From positions 31,938-95,937 of the forward strand of contig JAQGDQ010000787.1 of NCBI GenBank assembly GCA_030141605.1: 64,000 bases of DNA, read 5' to 3'. Positions 11,123 through 23,200 of this stretch are shown one piece after another. The stretch is from Tubiluchus corallicola (Eukaryota; Priapulida; Priapulimorpha; Priapulimorphida; Tubiluchidae). Below the pieces are notes generated by a model that was not told where the DNA came from, searched no databases, and saw only the letters and a list, made by a program, of their open reading frames with translations. Positions within the stretch are counted from its first letter, which is position 1; every line of letters starts with the position of its first letter. The position numbers and the translations under genes were made by a program.

Positions 11123-11385
11123 TAGGGGCGTATTAACCAATAAGCTAACTAGGCTGCAGCCTAGGGCGCCGAAGTTTGAGGGGCGTCACATTTTAGAAAG
11201 AATCTGATTCTCCCCGGAAAATGTGTATACTTTTATATTTATGTAAAGCGCGCATTTTATAACACACCACAGGCAGTTACTGAGCAAAGCTTCTATATAA
11301 AGCCATATAACGAACAGGGGCGAAGTATTACACACAAGAAGCAGTTGCGCGGCGTGCTTGTATATAACCGCTATGCAAATATATG

Positions 11386-12688
11386 CAGGGCACTTTATTT
11401 ATGACTTTTCTTGCAAAATAGTCATAAATAGTCATAAATAAGATTTCAAATTTGTCATAAATAACGAAAGAAAAATAATCACTTCCCGAAGAATGGAACA
11501 AAAAATTCAGTACAGAAAACTGTTTCCACCGTCTCTCTCTCTCTCCCACACACACAGGCAGTCCATAAGAAGCTTGCGCGTGACTGTTTGGTGGACTAAC
11601 ACAGTAACTGAGACTGTCTAACTGATGCGTTTATCTGTCATTAACTCGTCTAGAAGCAACCTAAATAATAAAAAGTAAATGAGCGCGTTACCGCGAAAAA
11701 ATAAATAGGCACCGACAGAATTCTCCATCGAAAATTTGAATTAAAGACAGCTTACCTATTTTAATGTCCTAAAGTTCTACCGCCTCAAACCTACGCTCTG
11801 CACAATAACAGAAATCTACACTTCTAATTCTTTTCTTTGCACGTTCATTTCAGTGCCTTTCTCATCCTAACGGCGTTAGGGGTGAGCATTCTCTACCAGA
11901 AAGCGAATTCGAATCGAACCGAATTTGTGACTTTCGAATTCGAATCGAACCGAACTTCGATGCTCACCCCTAAGCGGCGTAAGTCAATGGCTTGGGTGTA
12001 GGTTTTAGCTCGAGTTTGCCGCAAGCGTTTCCCGTGCCTTACTGCCTCATCCTCAAGAAATAAGAATAATGCCGTCTGCTAGAATTTGAGCATATTTTAT
12101 CTTTGGGAGAATTTGCTGCTTCATTGTCATTAAAATTTAACTGTTTTTCTTGTTTAGTTATTTTGCTTAATGCAATTTTAATTAGAAAACATACGTGACG
12201 GTTCCCTAGAAAGATGTAATAGCCAATAGTATTTTCCAACATTAAATTTAAAATCGATATTTAAAAAAATACATTATTTACTTGTACTAATTGTGGCTAC
12301 GAATTGTGACTGTACGAATTAATTAATAGATTGATTTTTATGAGCAGTAATTTTATAGGTCATCCTAAACAAATTAAAACCGATACTATAATTATTATAA
12401 ACACGATCACGGATTTCAGTCTGGAGGGATGCCTGCATGCAAAACAATACGAGAAACTTCAGGCCTTGGAATGATGAAAGTAGACATTTTTATTACATTT
12501 TAATGTAATGAAGAACGAAGAAAGGCAAAATACAAGATTCTGATTAAAAATATGTATTTCTTTTAGCTCAGGATGGCATTTTTGGTCAAAATTTGACACG
12601 TCATAAATAGTCATAAATAAAATCTGAAATTAGTATTAAATAAGCTATTTATGCAATTTATGACTAAAGTCATAAATAAAGTGCCCTG
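11386..12688. mobile_element. hAT-like element with long TIR and subterminal TCATAAATA repeats
   Basis: Ends CAGGGCACTTTATTTATGAC (11386) and GTCATAAATAAAGTGCCCTG (12669-12688) are perfect inverted repeats of 20 bp or more. Both subterminal zones repeat GTCATAAATA several times (11426-11462 and 12600-12680), as hAT transposase-binding regions do. Flanks ATATATG / TTATATG are a near-match target duplication. No intact transposase: the longest internal antisense ORF (12039-12242) is 67 aa and unrecognised. Confidence 0.75.
11869..11980. mobile_element. 96-bp hAT MITE with 8-bp target duplication (copy 2)
   Basis: The element proper is 11877-11972. TIRs TAGGGGTGAGCAT…TGCTCACCCCTA enclose only TTCGAATCGAA-rich sequence. 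Flanks AACGGCGT (11869-11876) and AGCGGCGT (11973-11980) match at 7 of 8 bases, the 8-bp duplication expected of hAT. It is a short deletion derivative of the 13789-14420 family, inserted into the 11386-12688 element. Confidence 0.8.
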
Positions 12689-12856
12689 TTATATGTAATT
12701 GATAATGGCCACATAAAAACTAGGTAAATAGTGTTTCTAATACACCACTAGTAATTGTTTCAACTGCTCATTACATAAGCAACCATAAATTCACAATAGA
12801 TTTGAGCGGGACAGAACTACCAGCCTAGGTCGCCATAATTTCTTGATACGCCCCTA

Positions 12857-13213
12857 TGTAGTCTTTCACTACTCTACTCGATGTGCTGTACTTAATCATT
12901 CACTTTATTAATTAAGGTTCAGTCAGCCAAGGTCTGATGAAGCTAGCAGATTAGAAATTCCTCAATGCGTCAGATTACCCAATGAGGAAATGGAAATTAA
13001 AAGCGACAAAAACGTACACTACATATAGACATGGATTAGCAAATATGTTAATATAAAAATATCATAAGCTAATATTACCTGTAAGTCAGAGAAAATTAAT
13101 AGACCTGCGTACACACAATTAACTATTGTATGTAAAACTAAAATCATAATATATTGTGCAAAAACCATTAGATATCAATTCAAAAGTCACTGCTTTATGT
13201 CCACATTAAATTT
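12857..13213. other. intergenic, nothing recognised
   Basis: AT-rich, no features seen. Confidence 0.45.
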
Positions 13214-13555
13214 TTAACCCTTTCATATCCGTTGTATCCCGTGGGATACGAGAATATTTTCTGCCTTTAAAATTAATAAAATTTTAAAACTGACAGTCAT
13301 TTGATCTGTTAATAGTTATTTTGATTTAAGCCAATAAAGGTAAACTAAAAATGGTGATAAAATGGCAAACTAGAAAGTCTTACATAGCATAAAAAACTGT
13401 GCAAGGTACAGTACTTTAGAGACGACTTTGTACAGATCAGCATAGCGTGCATACTGAATGTCTTAAATACTTTAAAAAATTATCAGCAGTTGCAAAATGA
13501 AGCACGTTTTATGCTTTTGTTGTGTTTTTAAAAAAGTCGGGACTGAAAGGGTTAA
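13214..13555 (-). mobile_element. piggyBac-type MITE, copy A
   Basis: TTAA-CCCTTTCA at 13214 and TGAAAGGG-TTAA ending at 13555. Near one end is a palindrome, GTATCCCGTGGGATAC. The same roughly 340-bp sequence recurs in opposite orientation at 19855-20340 and 62127-62467. TTAA duplication plus CCC..GGG ends identify a piggyBac-type non-autonomous family. No ORF. Confidence 0.8.
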
Positions 13556-13788
13556 TTAACTAAAAAGGCTACTTTATAGCGTCTTCGTTGTCAGAAGTCA
13601 AGCAAAGCTTAAAAACAAAATAGTCATTAATCGTTGCACGCTGATAGTTTGGACAGGACATGGAAACCAATTGAGTTTCGGTCCATAAGGTCAAAGGTTA
13701 AGTTTAATTTTAAAATTATGTGACGTCATGTGAGGGCGAGGGGAGGCCTCTCTCTTGTGTGTCCTGCAGAATATTAACCCATCGCTAC
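13556..13788. other. intergenic, nothing recognised
   Basis: No features seen. Confidence 0.4.
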
Positions 13789-14420
13789 TAGGGGTGAGTT
13801 TTTCCTACCAGACAGCGAATTCGAATCGAATTTGTGACTTTTGAATTTGAATCGAACTAAACTTCAGTATTTCGAATACGAATCGAATTCGAATTGAGAT
13901 CGAAAGATTTTAGAACAAGTTTTCGAACCACCAACAAAAATTAGTCTTACAAAGATCATGCTATTAGGGGTGAGTTCTTTCTACCAGACAGCGAATTCGA
14001 ATCGAATTTGCGACTTTTGAATTTGAATCGAACTAAAGTTCAGTAGTTCGAATACGAATCGAATTCGAATTGAGATCGAAAGATTTTAGAACAAGTTTTC
14101 GAACCACCAACAAAAATTAGTCTTACAAAGATCATGCACATTAAAAGACTTTCTTCTGGGGTAAAACTACTAATATTTTGTTTAAGAATTGTGCACAGAA
14201 ATCACAGCTAAATTAAACTAATTGCATGATGCATTAAGCGAATTAGCGATGATAAAAATTAACTTTAATGATAAACTTTAATGTGGTTTAACTTTTAAAA
14301 CTTTAAAAACATATGTGGTTGAAGTGCTGAATAATTTGAATCTATAATTTTATGTTCGAATCGTTTTCTAACTAAAAAAACTCGTTCAAATCGAACTTGA
14401 ACGTTCGATGCTCACCCCTA
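13789..14420 (+). mobile_element. hAT MITE with internal tandem duplication (copy 3)
   Basis: Starts TAGGGGTGAGT at 13789 and ends GATGCTCACCCCTA at 14420. The first 176 bp (13789-13964) are repeated in tandem at 13965-14138, including an internal copy of the left TIR. Flanks ATCGCTAC (13781-13788) and ATCGATTC (14421-14428) agree at 6 of 8 bases. That makes the whole 632 bp one insertion, with the duplication inside it. Rich in TTCGAA/AATTCGAATT palindromes. Confidence 0.75.
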
Positions 14421-14869
14421 ATCGATTCTAATAAGTCAAAATGAATGCAACGAAGTAAAGACAACTGCTGATCATGAGTGAATTCAAAGATCATCAACGG
14501 GTGCCATATGGAGACGAGGAGAGGAGGAGGAGCAGGAGGAGGAGGAGAGAACTATGGCTGAACAGAAGCAATGAGATGGTAAACTTTTTCTAACGAAATA
14601 TATAGAAAATTGCTACAAGATGTCGCAAAGTATCATTAACGCCCCAAGCATTTTGGTAACATAAATTGAATGTTTGTACAGGGATGGGGCCGGACACGTT
14701 ACGGTCTGTGACAAGGTCATTGAAGGCTGAAACACAGTTTCCGAGAAAAGAGATTTACATGCCTACAGCTGAGCTAATAACCATTGTATGTTAAACTTCT
14801 CGACAGTAAAATAATTCGTTGTATTGGTTGTGTGAAGCTGATTATTGGTGTTTTAGGGATGGCAAAGCT
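14421..14869. other. intergenic with short purine run
   Basis: A GAG/GGA purine-rich run lies at about 14510-14550; otherwise nothing recognised. Confidence 0.45.
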
Positions 14870-15350
14870 ATGAAGAGTCCGATTATAAAACTACACGTTT
14901 ATTGAACATCAAACAGAATAAATATAACAGACAGTAATGCCAAGCCTCCTGATCTAGTGTGCTTTCCTTCAGCTCCCAGACTCAATCCCCTGAGCTGGCC
15001 GCATCACAAGGCTTATATATCGTGCGTTGAGGTTCGACGCCTTGACGCCTACGCTTCGGTTCTGAATCACTTGCTCTCGTGACACCACTCCTTCACTGGC
15101 TTCATGCCAGCATTCATCAATATAATTATCTATCATAATCTAACGCTTTTAACATAGTTTAACAGGTCCTCTTTACTTCGACGCTTCACTGGAGAACCCC
15201 GAGTGAAAGAAGCAGCGAGCAAACTTCTTTAGTTTGTGCAACCCTGCCGGGAGATTACTGGGAAACTGTAGCAGAGAACCGCGTAGAGATTACGGAAGGA
15301 TATTACACCAGGGATTGCATTTATTAGCATCAAGGACTGGTTGACACTTA
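14870..15350 (-). repeat. possible antisense solo LTR
   Basis: Read on the minus strand it has a TATATAAG box (complement near 15014-15022), then about 140 bp downstream AATAAA (complement near 14900) and a short U5-like end at TCTTCA near 14870. That promoter plus poly(A) layout is LTR-like. The far end and target duplication were not found. Confidence 0.3.
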
Positions 15351-15675
15351 AGCCTATGATCAAATTAAACCTATACTGCATGTATGGCGCCATAACAGCC
15401 CATTTATTATAGGGGGTAGGGTGTGAAAAATGGGAGAAATAAAATTGTTGCTCTGTAATGTAATGCTAATGTCAGTGCAGTTTATAATGGTAACTTACAA
15501 AGTAAAACGTTATCCCTTCATCATAAATTGTAGCCTGCACATTATGATAAATACAACCATTTTAAACTGACTTAAAGCTTATGCTGCAAAAGGAATCGCT
15601 GAAATTTATTTCTGTAAAAATTACTGATGTACAAAAAATGGTCGCTACTTAGGCTGTTGTATTAGAGCTGGTAAA

Positions 15676-15930
15676 GAATTTTGTACTGACGTCATCAGAC
15701 TTGAAGGGAAAGAAAAGGAAATTTTCAAACATATCTCAGAAAACTTTCCATATAAAGTCATATTATATTACTTAGCATTACGCTTAACTGTTTCATAAGA
15801 CTTATGTTATTGGAAAGGAAAATTCTTAACAATTTCGTAATCAATAATAATTCGCACTAACAGGTAAAATGATACTGCATCGCAATCCCAGTATGCACCA
15901 CTGATTCACCGAAAAACACATTGATCTTAT
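15676..15930 (-). repeat. dispersed repeat R, copy 1
   Basis: Its reverse complement aligns with 37190-37425 along the whole length: GGTGAATCAGTGGTGCA, then TTAAGAATTTTCCTTTC, CTAAGTAATATAA and CCTTTTCTT.CCCTT. Neither copy codes for protein; ends undetermined. Confidence 0.6.
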
Positions 15931-16115
15931 TGACAATCTAAAGTAATTTAAAGGTTTGAAATACGAGATAGCTCTCCTGAGATTTGTCGTCGGTAACAGA
16001 GAAAAACGCAATGCACTTTATTCTCTCGAACATTATAATATTTATTCAGGAGCTTTTGCCCTAGCGGGCCTCATCGGCTGAAGAGAAACAGCTGGTGACC
16101 TGAGAGTGCTGGTAA

Positions 16116-16630
<515 letters not shown>

Positions 16631-17161
16631 TGTGTTGGTACAGTGTCTGGACTGATGCAATACAATAGCGTCATATTGTCAGTAAACTGTACACGACTAA
16701 AAACTTTATGATGCTGATGATCCGTACAAAAGGGTCAGCAACAATAATTAGGGATCTAATAATGTCAACGCGCGCGCACGCACGCGGCCTCATATTCTCT
16801 GAGCAATACTAGAAAAATAAACGCCTCTAATTGCTTGCACGTATGCGCTAATGATTGCTCGACTAAACAAGCATCAGCTCAGATCGATGAAACAAATTAC
16901 CGAGGGCGATATTCCCGGTATAGGCTAAGTACGATTTCGCTATCCAGTTCTAAGGAATGTGCGCTTTTAACCGGTTTAGAAAATTTACAAGTTTGGCCTT
17001 GGTATAGAGCGGGGATGCAGCTGCTTGTGTATGCCACTGTAGCTACCACACCTTATCAGTTTCACTGTCAGTACCAGCAGTAGACGGCAGGGAGGGATAA
17101 GTCACTAAATTTGCAATCTACGTGTGCAAATATAATCCATTTGGAATATTAATTTGGCAAC
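16631..17161. other. upstream region of Ly6 gene
   Basis: Unique-looking sequence; a short alternating CGCG/CACG tract at about 16768-16786. A promoter and 5' UTR are expected here but no TATA box or initiator can be assigned. Confidence 0.4.
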
Positions 17162-17210
17162 ATGAAGCTGCAGGTAGCGGGATTACTCCTGAGCGTGCTG
17201 TTCACAGTTG
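17162..17210 (+). CDS. Ly6 exon 1 (signal peptide)
   Basis: Encodes MKLQVAGLLLSVLFTV plus the first base of an Ala codon, then donor G|GTAAGT. A classical secretory signal split from the mature domain by a 2.4-kb intron. Confidence 0.8.
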
Positions 17211-20200
17211 GTAAGTTTATAGTTATCGATTTATGTCAAACATTTTGCGTAAGAGAAAACGAATCTCATATCGAGTGTTGAGAAGAGATTGATTGACACG
17301 AGCTGTCAGATTAACAACGTATTTGCATATAAATCGATGAACTTTATTAAGTTGTCATACTTGAAGGAATTATTTTTGTTCACTGTCTGACGAAATGTCG
17401 AATTTCTGCAAAATTGTGTTTTCTAGATTCTATCAGATTGAATTTCTGAAGTGGCGTTTATGTATAGCATGCGGTTGCGGGCGCGTTTTCTAATACAGAA
17501 CGGTTTGCGGGAAAAAATCAATAGGAAATAGTTGCAGAAAAAGAATAACGCATACGCAGGCTGCATAGACGGGTGCATTGAAAACAATATAAACCGATTT
17601 TGTTTGCTCCGTACCCCCAAAACTCATCCGCATCTATGCAAATGCCACTGAACGCCGCATTCTAACTAGCGAGTTTTCTCTCTGACAGCTAACTTGCAAA
17701 TTGAACTGCTTTGTGAGTTACTGTCGGTAAGTTATTGCAAACTCTCCCACAACTGCTGCGAGTTGATTTACATTTACTGCCTAGTGTGAACGCCACAGCG
17801 AGTTACTCTCGACACTTTTCTCAGTGAATAGAGAATTGAGTGTCAGCTCGCGCTTACTGTTGGAGAGTAACTCACAGCAAGTTTTGCTCTGTAGCGAGAA
17901 TTGAGTGTCAGCTCCTGCTTACTGTCGGAGAGTAACTTGCAACAGGTTATTCTCTCTAATCTGAACACGCGAGTTACTGGCTGTCAAAATAAAATAACAA
18001 TCCAATCTAATCTTACTTTTCGAGTTAATTTGACAAAAAGTCTTGTTAGCTTGAACACGCCGCAACTAAAGTTATGATTCTACGGGTTTACAGTAGTAAT
18101 GGACTTTATGTATGATTTTATAACACTGATTTTAATAAATAGAACTTCGCTGCTGTATATTTAACTTTCTGTTGTGAGATTAAAGAGGCGTCGGCTTGTA
18201 GCATTGACGCTTTCTTGCGCGGCATGGCTGCACTGATTATTTGCAATACGTAAAGTTTTTTTTAACATGTGTTATTCATCAAAATGATTATTATTTTTTG
18301 GCATGATGTAAGCTACACAGTGTAAGGACCGGCTGTAGAACGTATTTCTTAAGCAAGCACGTATCAAGACATTACGACGCCCCTTGACTGATTATGGTTA
18401 ATTTCATTTGCATACCTATTTTATCCAAGTAGGCTGCACAACTGCTTGTTTTGTACTACCTTTTATGAAATAATTGTACTGTTTTGTCATGTGCCCTTTA
18501 TATAGAAAGTGTACACAGTAATTGCTTGTGGTATTTTACAAAATACACACTTTATTTGAATATGAAAGGCATTTTCCGAGGAGAATAAGAGTTTTTTAAC
18601 ACTAGCCCCTAAAATCTGGCTCCCAATCACAATTTGGCACCGTATACTGTGGCGTACTTATCCTGTTGGTAAATATCACCTGTTGCTAAGATCATAGCAT
18701 CTGATAAGTTAATATAGGTTCCCAGCTCAAGCAAGATTACTTGAAGCAAGGTTAGGCGAAGGGCGTTGTTAGAAAATTTGCGTCTCGCTTGGTCTCCTTC
18801 GCGAGCGATTATGCTAATGACAAAGGGACCAATATAGCAATAACAATACAGCAGTACCAACAGTGCAATCACAATAACTGTAGCAGCAGCAGTAGTAGAG
18901 CAGTAACAATGGCTGTAGACATAGTAACAGCATTAGTGCGATGACAACAGCTGTAGCAACAGCAGCAGCAGTCGTGCAATAACAATAGCAGTAGCATCAT
19001 TAGTGCAATAACAATAGCAGTAGTGTTATCAGTGCAATAACAATAGCAATAGCTTTATTAGCGCAATAATATTAGCAATAGCATCATTAGTGCAATAACA
19101 ATAGCAGTAGCATCACTAGTGCAATGACACTAATAATAATAGTAGTAGTAGCAGCAGCAGCTGCAGTGCAATAACAATAGCAGTAGCATCATTACTGCTA
19201 TAACAGTAGCAGTAGCATCATTACTGCTATAACAGTAGCAGTAGCATCATTACTGCAATAACAATAGCAGCAGCAGCAGGAGCAGCACAGCAGTGGTAGT
19301 GTAATAACAATAGCAGTAGTGGTAAAAGTAGCAACAGCAGCAGCAGCAGCAGCACAGTAACAATAGCAGTAGTAGCAGCAGCAGCTACAGTGCAATAATA
19401 ATAGCAGCAGCAGTATAGTAACCATAGCAGCAGCATTATCAACAGCAGCAGCAGCATTACCACAACCAATGAAACCACTAACCATTAAAATGTTGAATAT
19501 TTCACCACTTTTATCTTACGTAAAAAATGTTTGAATGCTCCTGTTTCATTATTCTTATTCGTCAGTTTTTATAATGTAATTTTTTGCACTCTATTTATCA
19601 ACGATAAATTGTTATTTTAGCTGTGGCAAAGAAGTGCTATAACTGTCAATATACCAACTCGCCAGCTGGCGACAAGGTCTCTGAGCTTCTTACTACTATG
19701 TTTGGTAAGTAAATTTATTTATTTTATTACACAAATTCATACCGCCTGTTAATTGTTTTAAAACATATTTTTATTTATTATTTTCACATATAATGTGGCC
19801 TTTGGTTAACAGCAAAGCTGATGTAAAGACCTCAGGTAAAATAGAAAATAAATTTTAACCCTTTCAGTCCCAAATCGTTTTTTTAATAAGAAAAATTTTT
19901 TGGCTTGGTACTTTTGTTCAGTATCTCCATCTTGTTTACACATAATAATTATTTTTTTCTACTTTCATTCTACCTACCTACATACACAACATTCTTTGTC
20001 ATGTGCAAAAAGTCCGACTTTTTTAAAAACGCAACAAAAGCAAAAAATGTGCTTCATTTTGCAACTGCTGATAATTTTTCAAAGTATTTAACACATTTAG
20101 TATGCACGCTATGCTGATCTGTACAAAGTCGTCTCTAAAGTACTGTACCTTGCGCAGTTTTTTGTACTATGTAGATTTTCTAGTTTGCCATTTTATCACC

Positions 20201-23200
20201 ATTTTTGAGTCTATTGTTATTGGCTTAAATCAAAATAACTATTAACAGATCAAAAAACTGTCAGTTTTAAAATTTTATTAATTTTAAAGGCAGAAAATAT
20301 TCTCGTATCCCATGGGATACAACGTGTATGAAAGGGTTAAAAGATTCTGCTAGATGCAATCCATAATAAAATGTGGCTGCATGATCAAGAGATACAAGTC
20401 TTACTTTCCTTACTTTTAATCTACCAGTATTCTTGGTGAACTTCTGAACTACTTCAAAAAGTGCAATACTGTGGTCATAGTTTAACAAAGGACTGCCGTT
20501 TAAAAGAAGAAAAATTAAAGACTCGGTCTCTAAATTGAGCACATTGATTGATATTATGTTATTTTGAAATATGGTGGACAAGCTGTGCACAAGTTGCTCT
20601 ATACTTACATTATAATAAATGGAAATATATTATGTCAGAAGAGAATGTCCTTAGGACTGCAAAATATGCTTATAAGATTTTTAGAATGAGGCAAAGCAAG
20701 ATATATATTTAATACATGACTTGTCCATTCAGGTATATGTTAAAATTCCATATTATATATTTTCTTTTATTTGATATTCTATGTAAATGAACTGCACAGT
20801 TATTATGTGATAAATTTTCATGAAATTGACTTGTAAGCCCAAGTGGGCTGGAAACAGCTTTAATAACATTTTACAGTATTAATTAACACATGAATTATTA
20901 CATTGTTATTATCATATGTTTATGTCAATAAAGATATTCAATCATTCAATCAAAATAAAGAGGTCCCCAGAGTGGAGCCCGTTAATTACACTTAGTATTG
21001 TATGGTGCATAACATGATGATGTTCGTCCTTCGAATCAAAGACGACCATAGTAACAGGGATAAAAGGTCAGTTTGGGGGGTTGTCATTCCTTTGATGAGC
21101 TCGAAGGTGACTGACTAGGCCAATTCTGGCCTGGAAACTTCTTTGGCATTTGGCACAGGTGAGGCTGGGTATTTGGACCTGTTGTTGGGCAGTGTCACAT
21201 GCCTTGCATCTCCTGAGCTTCTCCTCTGCCTCCTCAATTCTTTTCGCCTCTGCTGTCTTAGCCCCTGTGGTGATGGCACTCCATCATGCTGAGCGATCTT
21301 GTGCAAGGGTTTCCATTGAGCAGATATCCATGCTGAGCTCCTTGAGTGAGGCCTTCTGGCTGTCTTTGAAGCATTTCTTTGGTCGTCCAACCTTTCTCTT
21401 TCCAGACTCAAGTTCTCCATAGAGCATCTTCTTTGGTATGCGGTTGTCTGGCATGCGAATCACATGTCCTGCCCCCCAAACTTGTGTTTTGAGGAGGAGT
21501 GTATGGATGCTGGGGAGGTCAGCTCTTTTAAGTACCTCTGTGTCTGGCACCTTGTCCTGCCACTTGATGTACAAGATTTTCCTCAGACAGCCCATGTGAG
21601 AGTGGTTAAGCTGTTTTACGTGTCTCCTATATAATGTCCAGGATTCAGAGGAGAGTGGTGATGACGACAGCTCTATACACCTTCAATTTTGTGGGGGTTC
21701 TAATGCCTCTCCTGTCCCATACGTTGGAGCGAAGTCTTCCAAATGAAGCGCTAGCCTTGGCAATTCTGTTGTTGATTTCTGTACCGATGTTGGCAGCTGT
21801 GGTAAGGGTGGTCCCTAGGTATGTGAAGTTGTCAACAGAGATAAGTTCTTGACCATTCACTAAAATCTTTGGCGTCTAACTGACATCGCTGTTATAATTC
21901 TCATCATTATCGGCATTATCACCATTATTATTGTCAACAGCGTTGCAATAATCTGTCATTGTCATCACTGTTGTCATAGTCATCATCATCATCATGATTA
22001 CTATATTTGTGGTCATCACCATGATCATAAGCATCATCATTATTCTTGTTACCATCATCACTATCACCGTCATAATCATCATTTTGTAGTAGTTGTTTGC
22101 ATAAATTAAACAGAAGTATGTTTTTTATGATAAATGTTACAAGCTGCTGTTTTCCACTGCAGAGGCTCTAGAAGCGGACCTTGATATAAACTCATTGCCA
22201 AAAAGTGATATGTGTGCAGACAGCGATGACGGTGAAGATGTTATGGGACTCAAGGGCAACAGATATCGAACAGACTGCAACGGGGCCTGTCACAAAATGA
22301 AGATCCTCAGAGGTTAGTAGATCATTACTGGACTTGATAGATGTGTTCTGCGAAGGCCTTTATTAAGGCGCGTTCAAGCTAGAGAATATCTGTTTTCTTT
22401 TTGACAGCAGACTTGCAAATGTGAACTGAATACCTTGGTGAGTTTCTCTCGACAGTTCTTGCAGTGACCAGAGAAGTGAATGTCAGCCTCGCAGCGAGCT
22501 AACTTGGTGTCATAACCCACTAGTCTGAACGTGCCTTTGATAGTAATTTGTACACACACGAGGATTAGAAAAAAGTGATACATTTTTCGCATAAGTTTGT
22601 TCACATATTAGCTGAAAAAATACTCACATACCTTATGATATACCTTATCCTATATCTCATGTTGCCAACCTTGCGTTGCCTCACCTAATATTTCACATGT
22701 GACACCTAACATTACTTTACATGACCTCACTTCACTTCTCTTTATCTAACACTTCAGCAACTCCTCTCGCCTCACCACGCCTCACTTCACATCACCTTTC
22801 TTGTTCTCACCATACCTCACTTCACATCACCTTGCTTGTTCTCACCATGCCTCACTTCACATCACCTTGCTTGTTCTCACCATGCTTCACTTCACATCAC
22901 CTTGCTTGTTCTCACCATGCCTCACTTCACATCACCTTGCTTGTTCTCACCACGCCTCACTTCACATCACCTTGCTTGTTCTCACCATGCCTCACTTCAC
23001 ATCACCTTGCTTGTTCTCACCGTACCTCACTTCACATCACCTTGCTTGTTCTCACCATGCCTCACTTCACATCACCCTGCTTGTTCTCACCATGCCTCAC
23101 TTCACATCACCTTGCTTGTTCTCACCATACGTCACTTCACCTCATATCATCTCTCTTCTAATAGCCTCACGTCGTATCTCCATACTTCTTGTTGTACCTA

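Larger units (their letters stand above)
11123..12856. mobile_element. outer hAT-like element of a nested stack
   Basis: Ends are TAGGGGCGTATTA at 11123 and GATACGCCCCTA ending at 12856, a 10-bp inverted repeat of hAT style (TAGGGG…CCCCTA). Most of the interior is a second element (11386-12688). Its own sequence is therefore only the two flanks, both with GCCTAGG(G/T)CGCC-like subterminal sequence. The 8-bp flanks do not match convincingly. Confidence 0.5.
17211..19620 (+). other. Ly6 intron 1
   Basis: 2,410 bp, GTAAGT…TTATTTTAG. Holds a TIR-like repeat (17640-18066), an AGC/AAT-rich minisatellite (18840-19470) and otherwise unremarkable AT-rich sequence. Confidence 0.8.
19705..22162 (+). 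other. Ly6 intron 2
   Basis: 2,458 bp, GTAAGT…CACTGCAG. Contains the piggyBac-type MITE 19855-20340, a LINE-like 3' end at 20600-20953, the antisense RTE-type LINE 21010-21870 and an ATC-rich array 21885-22085. Confidence 0.85.

Noticed and set aside
19198-19485. Leucine/valine-rich ORFs that look membrane-like on the minus strand
   Set aside because: Product of AGC/AAT repeats inside the Ly6 intron.
20268-20590. 107-aa antisense ORF
   Set aside because: Its C-terminal third is the end of the piggyBac-type MITE; the rest has only vague LINE-like flavour.
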